Source: Bacteroidota bacterium | GTDB taxonomy: Bacteria; Bacteroidota; Ignavibacteria; Palsa-1295 | Direction of reading: 5' to 3' | NCBI GenBank assembly: GCA_025363505.1 | Contig: JANYDV010000040.1 | Coordinates: 1-20,421, forward strand | DNA: 20,421 bases | Shown: positions 13,958 to 20,421 of the stretch, in pieces | Position numbering within the stretch: the stretch's first letter is position 1 | How the letters are laid out: each line of letters opens with the position of its first letter | Made by a program: the position numbers and the translations under genes | The notes under the pieces: generated by a model | Seen by the model: the letters and a program-made list of their open reading frames with translations, nothing else | Told to the model about the DNA's origin: nothing | Database searches by the model: none

Positions 13958-15319
13958 TTACCAAATCGGCACGACTTCGAGATCGCCAAATATGCCTAAC
14001 TCGCTTTCGAGGGCTTTGGCATCGCCCGAGACTGCTATCGAAAGTACCTTGGGATGCAAATGTTCTTGTGCGGCGCGGAGCAAATCATCGGATGTCGTGG
14101 CGGCAACAGTATCACGGAATGTGTCGTAATACCCATTCCCCAAACCATAGAGTACAATCGCGGCGACTCGGCTGGCAATTTGTTGGGGTGTTTCGATCGA
14201 AAGCGGAAAACTACCGATGATATATTGCTTGACCATCGAAAGCTCTTCGGGGCTGACGGCTTCGGTACGAATGCGATCGATCTCGACAATAATTTCTCGG
14301 ATAGCCGCAGCCGTTACTTCGGTACGCACTTCGGTCGAAGCAATAAATGCACCGGTTTGTTTGCGTGCATCAAAATAACTTCTTGCCCCATAAGTAAATC
14401 CGTTTTTCTCCCGAAGGTTTTGATTGATGCGCGAATTAAAATACCCGCCCAGCAACATATTCAAGACATAACACTGCACATAATCCGGGTGCGAACGAGT
14501 TATTGCTAAATGTCCGACACGAAGTGCTGACTGTACCGATTGCGGTCTGCCGATAAGTTTTACTTGCGGTTTGCTCGGGAGCGTGGGCATCTCGTTGGTC
14601 AAAGGTGCTTTTGCAATACCTTTCCAACTCGAAAAAGCATTGCTGAGCAAGCGCACGATTTCGGACTCGGTCACATCGCCGGCAACGACAAAAAAAGCGT
14701 TGGATGGTGAGTTGATTCTGGCGTAATGTGTTTGTAATGCTTCACTTTGAAATGAGGCAATCGTAGATTCAGTGCCGGCGGCTTCGTGACTATACGGATG
14801 TGATTGATATATAGATTTCGAGACTTGCACATCCGCAAGATAGCCCGCATCGCTTTTTGCATGTTTGATCGAAGCAAGACGCTGTGTACGAATACGATCA
14901 ACTTCTTCTTGCGCAAACAACGGATTGAGCGCTACATCGGCAAGCAATTCGATTGCTGTCGTAAGATAGCGCGAAAGAACGGCTGTGGATATAGTAGTCG
15001 AATCCCACGAAGCACTTGCTCCGAGCGAGCCGCCAACAAAATCAATTTGCTCCGCAATTTCGGTTGCCGTTCTATTGGCAGTGCCTTTGGTCAAGAGTTC
15101 GGCACTCAATGACGCTAATCCTTGAGTCGAAATTGTATCGCTTGAAGAACCACCTTGAAAATATATCGAAATACTTACAAGCGGTTGTCCGTGATTTTCA
15201 ACGAGATAAATCGGTGTGCCCGATGGCAATGCAGTCGTAATAAATTTCGGAAAACCGATTTGTGCTATCGAGCCGGGCTTCGGTGGTTGGGTACGATCAA
15301 AAACTGTAGTGGTATTCAT
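13958..15319 (-). CDS. M16 peptidase-like subunit (no zinc site, R/Y type)
   Basis: The 453-residue protein has the two-lobed M16B layout (lobe 1 about 20-230, lobe 2 about 245-450). Where active members carry HxxEH it reads LASLSAELL, so the zinc ligands are missing. It does keep the conserved LGGYFNSRINQNLREKNGFTYGARS block with the Arg/Tyr pair that in partner subunits contacts substrate. Its start codon directly abuts the stop of the M16 gene with HxxEH upstream (TAAATG), and that partner lacks this block. Together they fit the known heterodimeric M16B pairs, in which one chain supplies zinc and the other supplies R/Y. No signal peptide is visible, so it is probably cytoplasmic. Confidence 0.93.
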   Translation of the reverse strand: MNTTTVFDRTQPPKPGSIAQIGFPKFITTALPSGTPIYLVENHGQPLVSISIYFQGGSSSDTISTQGLASLSAELLTKGTANRTATEIAEQIDFVGGSLGASASWDSTTISTAVLSRYLTTAIELLADVALNPLFAQEEVDRIRTQRLASIKHAKSDAGYLADVQVSKSIYQSHPYSHEAAGTESTIASFQSEALQTHYARINSPSNAFFVVAGDVTESEIVRLLSNAFSSWKGIAKAPLTNEMPTLPSKPQVKLIGRPQSVQSALRVGHLAITRSHPDYVQCYVLNMLLGGYFNSRINQNLREKNGFTYGARSYFDARKQTGAFIASTEVRTEVTAAAIREIIVEIDRIRTEAVSPEELSMVKQYIIGSFPLSIETPQQIASRVAAIVLYGLGNGYYDTFRDTVAATTSDDLLRAAQEHLHPKVLSIAVSGDAKALESELGIFGDLEVVPIW

Positions 15320-16609
15320 TTAGTCGTTCGGTGGGAAGAATGTGATCACACAACGTTTCTCAGGTGTCAAGTATCTTGCAGCGGCTTGTTTTATATCTTC
15401 GGTCGTGATGGCGGCATAATGCTCAATCACTGAATTAACACGATTCGTATCACCAAAAAAAGTATAGGCATGAGCCAGCTGATCGGCTTTTCCGCTAGCC
15501 GTGACACGGCTTGCGACTAAACGCATCTCTGTTTTATTCTTTACTTTTTCGAGTTCAATTTCGCTCACCCCATTCTCACGAACGTTTGCAATGACATCTT
15601 CGATTGCCGCTTCGATCGCTTCACAATCTTGCTCCGGCTGATTGCCTACACCATAAAACCATAGCAAACCTTCGCATTCACGAAGATCAACATACGACGA
15701 TACTTCCGAAGCGATCTTATCGTTATAGATCAATCGTTGATACAGACGCGAGCTTCTGCCGGTTGAGAGAATATCGGTCAAGAGATCAAGCGAAATGGCA
15801 TCAACCGTTCCTTCGGGTGGCATACGATAAGCATAAAACACGGCGGGTAACGGTACGGCTTCGTGTTTTACTATCTCGCGGCGTTCGGCATCAATCGGGG
15901 TATCATTAAAATTCGGACGAATGATCGTTCGATTAGTTTTTGGAATCGAACCGAAGTATTGTTCAATCAATGCTGTTGCATCGTCGCTCTTAAAATCGCC
16001 TGAGACCACGAGCACCGCATTGTTGGGTGCATAATAATTTGCATAAAAATCTTTGACATCGGCAAGTGTGGCGGCTTCGATGGTCTCCATATCGCCGATG
16101 ACTGTCCAGCGATACGGAAACGACGTATAAGCCATTCGCATCATTCGCTCCGATAGCGAGCCGTAAGGAGTGTTGTCGTAACGTTCGCGTTTTTCTTCTT
16201 TGACCACATCTTTTTGTGTGCGCAAACTGTCGTCGCCCAACACAAAGCCAAGCATTCTATCACTTTCGAGCCACAATGCCAATGGCAATTGATGTGCCGG
16301 AAGCACTTCGTAGTAATTCGTTTTGTCTTCGGTAGTATAGGCGTTGTCAAATCCGCCGGCTTCGGTAATATGCTTATCGAAGGCACCGCGCGGAACGTTG
16401 GTCGAGCCTTCAAAAAGCAAATGCTCGAATAAATGGGCAAAGCCCGCACGTTCCGGCGTTTCATTTTTCGAGCCGACGTGATAAGCGATGTTCACGCAAA
16501 CAATCGGCGCTTTATGATCTTCGTGTAAAATAACATGGAGCCCATTGGCAAGCGTATATTCGCTAAACGCAATTCGTCCGTTTACGGCAGTAGCAGTTGG
16601 TGTACTCAA
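15320..16609 (-). CDS. M16 zinc metallopeptidase, catalytic subunit
   Basis: The 429-residue protein has the inverted zincin motif HLFEH (His59, Glu62, His63) and the distal glutamate in VVKEEKRERYDN (Glu139, 76 residues on), all the ligands of an active M16 peptidase. The first lobe continues with GDMETIEAATLADVKDFY and NNAVLVVSGDF; the second lobe lacks a clear R/Y block (it has LSTGRSSRLYQRLI). No signal peptide is seen, though processing peptidases of this type often act in the cytoplasm or periplasm. It opens the five-gene minus-strand block, with a candidate promoter about 30 bases upstream. The adjoining gene supplies the missing R/Y half, so a heterodimer is likely. Confidence 0.95.
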   Translation of the reverse strand: MSTPTATAVNGRIAFSEYTLANGLHVILHEDHKAPIVCVNIAYHVGSKNETPERAGFAHLFEHLLFEGSTNVPRGAFDKHITEAGGFDNAYTTEDKTNYYEVLPAHQLPLALWLESDRMLGFVLGDDSLRTQKDVVKEEKRERYDNTPYGSLSERMMRMAYTSFPYRWTVIGDMETIEAATLADVKDFYANYYAPNNAVLVVSGDFKSDDATALIEQYFGSIPKTNRTIIRPNFNDTPIDAERREIVKHEAVPLPAVFYAYRMPPEGTVDAISLDLLTDILSTGRSSRLYQRLIYNDKIASEVSSYVDLRECEGLLWFYGVGNQPEQDCEAIEAAIEDVIANVRENGVSEIELEKVKNKTEMRLVASRVTASGKADQLAHAYTFFGDTNRVNSVIEHYAAITTEDIKQAAARYLTPEKRCVITFFPPND

Positions 16610-16636
16610 TTATTCATCATTAATAAATAGCCAATA

Positions 16637-16667
16637 CAAAACGAGAAGGAGGGAACAGAGGTTCAAA
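16637..16667 (-). promoter_or_regulatory. Candidate promoter for the M16/MoxR/Bat-like block
   Basis: On the minus strand TTTG (16664-16667) is separated by 19 bases from TCGTTTTG (16637-16644), which matches TAnnTTTG except for one base. The -7 box ends 27 bases before the ATG at 16609. Spacing fits the Bacteroidota consensus of 19-21 bases. Confidence 0.45.
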
Positions 16668-16758
16668 GGCATACGAAATGAATAAACCCTGCAAAGAATC
16701 GCGTCCTTGTGTTAGGTTGATACAGCCCTACAAATCCGAAATCCGGTGTTTTCGCATT

Positions 16759-17973
16759 TTACCAAGAGATTTGAAATGTTCTTGATTGTGTAAAACCTGA
16801 ACCGATTGCTCGACAGATATATGTACCGGATGGTAGTTTAGTAATTGGAATTGTAATCGTATTCCATCCCTTCTGTGCATATCGCTCTACTGATGAAGAA
16901 ATAAGCCTGCCAAGTATATCATACACTTCAAATTTCGGATGATTGAATTCAACTTCGCTAAAGTATTCGACAGTGATTCGATCATCAATCACCTTGACGT
17001 TGATCGGTGCTATAGTTGATTGTTTCGGTTGCACAGCTACCGATGCAAAATCCGAAAGCGGTCGTCGCCAAAGACCTTGATTGGTAGCTCCAAATACATA
17101 GCCATCTTTAACAGTCATGCTCTCAATATAAACAGAATCAGGAAGATTGCCATTGACTGATTTCCAAGTATCGCCATTGTCTGAAGAAATAGATATTAAG
17201 TAACCTTGAACAGCTATAATAAAATTATCCGTAGTCACTAATGGACCAGTACCGGTGTGTTGTTTGATATTCTTCCACGTTACACCTCTATTAGTTGAGC
17301 GGAATATCGAGTCCATCGTGCAGACGAATAGTGTAGTATCATTAATTGCATAGAGTCTCTTAAAGCTAGCTTCAATTCTATCATAGGTCAGAGTCCAGCT
17401 ATTTCCATCATTAGTAGAACGATAGACAAACCCGTCTTCATTAGTCGTATACAACTCATCATTTGATACCACCGGAGTAGTATATATTTTTTGTTTGTCA
17501 GGAGCCCACCCTGAAAACAACCCTACGCTATCGGTATCCCATGTTTTGCCAGTATCAGAAGATACCCAGACACCATTACCACCATACAAAGCAGTAAAGA
17601 GTTTTCCATGATAAGTTATAAATGAAAAAAATGGGAGCCGATGAAATAATACGCTCCAGTGGTCACCGTCATCGAAAGAGATATAAGAACCACCGTAGTC
17701 AACAGTGGAGAAGATAAAGTTCTCTACACCATCAATAGCTTCAACTGTTGCAGGTGATGGGTCGGAATCGCTGTGGATTCCGTTGTTAACTGAAATCCAT
17801 GATTCGCCATTGTCACTCGAACGAAATGCTCCATTCTCTTCGCCGCCAACAAACAGGTATTGCCCGTGCTTTCCAACAGCATTTAAGAAATGAGGTGCAG
17901 GAAGCAAAACCCACTGCGCTATTGCTACGCAGTGGGTTAGTGTGAGAAGTATGCTTACTATGAGAAATTTCAT
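16759..17973 (-). CDS. Secreted Asp-box (BNR-like) repeat protein with T9SS sorting domain
   Basis: The 404-residue product has a signal peptide (to about residue 19, AIA-Q) and a body of about 300 residues built from repeated Asp-box motifs of the form S-x-D/N-x-G-x-x-W: SSDNGESW, SFDDGDHW, SSDTGKTW, STNDGNSW, STNRGVTW and SSDNGDTW. Such repeats form beta-propeller blades in sialidase-like, sortilin-like and photosynthesis-assembly proteins; nothing here shows the arginine triad of a sialidase, so an enzyme call is not supported. The C-terminus (VEYFSEVEF ... FEVYDILGRLI ... LPSGTYICRAIG) is a T9SS type A sorting domain. It starts 5 bp after the subtilase at 17979 and is likely co-transcribed with it. 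Surface display or adhesion is inferred. Confidence 0.87.
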   Translation of the reverse strand: MKFLIVSILLTLTHCVAIAQWVLLPAPHFLNAVGKHGQYLFVGGEENGAFRSSDNGESWISVNNGIHSDSDPSPATVEAIDGVENFIFSTVDYGGSYISFDDGDHWSVLFHRLPFFSFITYHGKLFTALYGGNGVWVSSDTGKTWDTDSVGLFSGWAPDKQKIYTTPVVSNDELYTTNEDGFVYRSTNDGNSWTLTYDRIEASFKRLYAINDTTLFVCTMDSIFRSTNRGVTWKNIKQHTGTGPLVTTDNFIIAVQGYLISISSDNGDTWKSVNGNLPDSVYIESMTVKDGYVFGATNQGLWRRPLSDFASVAVQPKQSTIAPINVKVIDDRITVEYFSEVEFNHPKFEVYDILGRLISSSVERYAQKGWNTITIPITKLPSGTYICRAIGSGFTQSRTFQISW

Positions 17974-17978
17974 TCTAT

Positions 17979-20421
17979 TTATTTGATAAGTTGAATCGCT
18001 CTGGATTGTGTATAGCCTTGTCCCGAAACTCTACAGATATAAGTGCCTGTAGAAGTTAAATAATTAGGTAGCTTCTGGTAATTCCAACCTGAAGTTGCCG
18101 AATTTAATGGAATGGAATATAGTAACTTACCTAGAACATCATATACCTGAAATGTCGGATGTGGCACTTCACTCTCCGTAAGGTAGCTTATTGTAAGTTC
18201 AGAGTTATTCTCAGAGGTATTTACAATAAGTGTTTCATTTAAAAGTTTCTGATTAGAATGAACAACATTATATGCTAAGTTCTTCCTTCCAAACACGGAA
18301 AAATTAACACCAACCATACTGTCATCAGGAACATGTCCTATAGGTGTAATATAGTTTTGAGCACTGTCATTCCACCCAAATACATCATATTGGACGGTTA
18401 TCACCGTAAATGTTCTTCCTTGGGAATGAAATATACCCTCATTCAAATCATTTCCGCCTGTCGAACTTGTTACCTTACTCCATCCTGTCTGCCAATTGTC
18501 CTGATCGAAATTCCAGCCGCTCTTTTCATCGTAACCGCCGCCTCTCCCCCATGCAAACAAAGGTGAAGTATTGGAATCAACATCCCACAGGCTGTCTATA
18601 GTAATTGTTTTGCTGATGGTACGAAATTTTGCATTATAGGCAAATGTCCTATATGACCCTTGGTGACTTGCACTATCGGTAAGTAAAAAATCTCTATTCT
18701 TGAATTTCTTTTTGAATCCTGCCTGACCGCAAATGCTTGAGTCCCAACAGATATTAAATGTATTTAATCGAATTGCGCTCCAAGTTCCGGTATCAAGCCC
18801 TGTATCAAAATGAAAATGTTTTAGGAAATACATATTTCCTGTTGAGATACCAGGTGTAGGATCCATCATCTCATAAGCATGTCCGATGTCTAAATGCCCC
18901 CAACCGCTTTGACTTCTCCAGAAATTAATAGAATCAGAATTTGATCTATCTTGATCGTTTCTCCAAGCCGATGCTTTTAATATTCCTTGAACATCCTCGG
19001 GCTCCAATTTGAGTGTTGTATCTCTCAAGAATGAAGATAATAACAAGCCTGCTGATCCCGAAACGTGGGGTGCAGAGGCAGAATTACCTCCGAAGCCTCG
19101 ATATGTAAATCTTGGTGAATCTATTTCCAAAAGAGGTCGGGTTGGGTCATCAGGTGTAATATTTGCTGTCGAAAATGTTTCATTCCAGTTCGTATTATTG
19201 TTTGAACATTTAATTGGACCGTATTGGTCTACCCAAACACTATCGCCCACTGTATTGTCACCAGCGGGTGCGAGGAAGTCCATTGTAAAGCCATAATTAG
19301 AACCGGAAATTCGTTGCTTGTTGGGTTGACTGCCACCAACTGAAATCATCCATGGCTCATCATAATTTGCAGGCCAAGTACGATCATAATATGCGGGATT
19401 CGTTTCATCTAAGTCGGAATTACCTATTGCGGCTACTTGAATAACACCATTTAGAAATGCATAATTAACTGCTGCATGAACAGCAATCTTTTCTGAAGTT
19501 GAAACATTGGCAGATGTATTAATAATATTGGCACCAAATCCATAATTTGAAGAATCGCTGTATGCCGCAGCTTGAAAAATTGCTGCAACATAATCGCTCA
19601 ATGCAGCTGCTTGAGTTGCAAAGTTACCTGCTGCGAGTATAGCAAGACTACAACCCATTCCTTCATCAATAGAACCTGGTGGGTCAGTAGGCAAAACACC
19701 CCAACCTCCAGCGATACCAGCTATACTATGAAAATTACGATTTGTTAAACCTCCGATAATTCCCAGACATGGTGTACCATGCCCTTGATGTTGATTGATT
19801 AACTCAATTTGATTAACACCTTTGAGGGAAAATTGCTCTCCAAATTTAATATGTTGTGAAGGTCCCATTTGTCCGCCCAGATCTGGGTGTCTGTAATCAG
19901 CGCCTCTATCAAAATGTGCAATTAAAATTTTCGGGTTGCCTACTTCATAATCCCATGCTTTCGGCGCATTAATCATACCTTTAAGACTAAACTCGCATTT
20001 GTCATACATATTTGGGTCATCACGTGGATGACTTGGTTTTGAGTGCAACAATTTTCCTTCATGTCTGTCAGGTTCTGCAAATATAATGTCTTTAGGAAAC
20101 ATAACATTTAGGGCATAAGCCAAGAGGAGCGCATTAACAGTAGTATCATATTTCAGAATCATCCAATTATAATGATCGCATCCGATAGTATCACCACGCC
20201 GCGTCACTGAAAACATATCTTTGGGACTTGCGGTTGTAAGTCTTCTGAGATAAATACCATGTTGATTTTGCAGGAAGTGTCTTAAAGTAGTATCAAGAAT
20301 GATATTACTTGCGGAGTCAATATAGAATCGCTCAGTTTTGAGATAGTATTGAAGAACACTCGGAAATCCACGATCTGAATCACATGGAAACATTGGGTAC
20401 GAGAGAATTTGATTTCCGCGT
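17979..20421 (-). CDS. Large S8 subtilase with T9SS sorting domain (5' end outside window)
   Basis: The frame stays open to the window end; the first in-frame Met at 20393 is 9 codons inside the open part and there is no signal peptide, so the N-terminus is missing. Counting from that Met, the catalytic residues are Asp162 (HFDRGADYRHPDL), His205 (GHGTPCLG) and Ser438 (GGNSASAPHVSG), with Asn325 in VAAIGNSDLD as the oxyanion residue. The usual Asp-Thr-Gly and Gly-Thr-Ser read Asp-Arg-Gly and Gly-Asn-Ser, yet the triad is complete. A beta-rich part follows (about 490-710), then a T9SS type A tail (FQVYDVLGKLL ... GTYICRVSGQG). The gene is AT-richer than the M16/MoxR block. It is upstream of the Asp-box gene by 5 bp. 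Confidence 0.92.
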   Translation of the reverse strand, partial: RGNQILSYPMFPCDSDRGFPSVLQYYLKTERFYIDSASNIILDTTLRHFLQNQHGIYLRRLTTASPKDMFSVTRRGDTIGCDHYNWMILKYDTTVNALLLAYALNVMFPKDIIFAEPDRHEGKLLHSKPSHPRDDPNMYDKCEFSLKGMINAPKAWDYEVGNPKILIAHFDRGADYRHPDLGGQMGPSQHIKFGEQFSLKGVNQIELINQHQGHGTPCLGIIGGLTNRNFHSIAGIAGGWGVLPTDPPGSIDEGMGCSLAILAAGNFATQAAALSDYVAAIFQAAAYSDSSNYGFGANIINTSANVSTSEKIAVHAAVNYAFLNGVIQVAAIGNSDLDETNPAYYDRTWPANYDEPWMISVGGSQPNKQRISGSNYGFTMDFLAPAGDNTVGDSVWVDQYGPIKCSNNNTNWNETFSTANITPDDPTRPLLEIDSPRFTYRGFGGNSASAPHVSGSAGLLLSSFLRDTTLKLEPEDVQGILKASAWRNDQDRSNSDSINFWRSQSGWGHLDIGHAYEMMDPTPGISTGNMYFLKHFHFDTGLDTGTWSAIRLNTFNICWDSSICGQAGFKKKFKNRDFLLTDSASHQGSYRTFAYNAKFRTISKTITIDSLWDVDSNTSPLFAWGRGGGYDEKSGWNFDQDNWQTGWSKVTSSTGGNDLNEGIFHSQGRTFTVITVQYDVFGWNDSAQNYITPIGHVPDDSMVGVNFSVFGRKNLAYNVVHSNQKLLNETLIVNTSENNSELTISYLTESEVPHPTFQVYDVLGKLLYSIPLNSATSGWNYQKLPNYLTSTGTYICRVSGQGYTQSRAIQLIK

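Noticed and set aside
13753..14220. 155-residue plus-strand ORF opposite MoxR and the M16-like gene
   Set aside because: It spans two opposite-strand genes and reads as low-quality antisense sequence rich in Arg and Cys.
16759..17973. Sialidase call for the Asp-box protein
   Set aside because: Asp boxes also occur in non-enzymatic beta-propellers, and the catalytic arginine triad and FRIP motif are not visible.

Overview
The window looks like a chromosomal segment from the Bacteroidota / wider FCB group. This rests on three C-terminal type IX secretion (T9SS) sorting domains, several genes with TAnnTTTG-type -7 promoter boxes, the absence of Shine-Dalgarno sequences in front of most starts, and families common in that group (DUF5777 beta-barrel, tRNA_anti-like OB fold, DUF899, DUF1569/DinB). 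A Chlorobiota/Ignavibacteria/Kapabacteria-like member is my inference; there is no rRNA or marker gene to fix it.

Layout. (1) 1-407: 3' end of an FkbM-type methyltransferase, visibly AT-richer than what follows. (2) 542-2831: a tight plus-strand set of four envelope genes: a mono-haem lipoprotein, a membrane-anchored OB-fold protein, a YceI protein and a DUF5777 outer-membrane barrel, closed by a hairpin terminator. (3) 2832-3248: a 417-base non-coding stretch with a REP-like double hairpin, a 17-bp tandem repeat and a -7 box. (4) 3249-4940: an uncharacterised membrane protein followed 12 bp later by an alpha/beta hydrolase. (5) 4987-5451: a DUF1569/DinB protein. (6) 5500-6162 (minus): a lipoprotein of unknown role, divergent from a SAM methyltransferase overlapped by an AraC regulator (6242-7700). 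(7) 7773-8559: a DUF899 thioredoxin-like protein overlapped by a 64-residue probably exported protein.

(8) 8636-16609 (minus): a five-gene block transcribed as M16 protease (zinc-binding), M16 protease-like (R/Y-type, no zinc site), MoxR AAA ATPase, T9SS-sorted subtilase, BatA-like VWA membrane protein. Junctions are 0, 73, 2 and 18 bp. It resembles a MoxR/Bat-type envelope locus, but a secreted serine protease occupies the place where a DUF58 protein usually lies, and a two-subunit M16 protease stands in front. This is the most unusual arrangement here. (9) 16759-20421 (minus): two T9SS cargo genes five bases apart, an Asp-box (BNR-like) repeat protein and a large subtilase cut by the window end. 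Their sorting domains are closely alike.

I saw no tRNA, rRNA, CRISPR array, transposase or phage gene. No function was tested by database search; all family calls are from recognised motifs.
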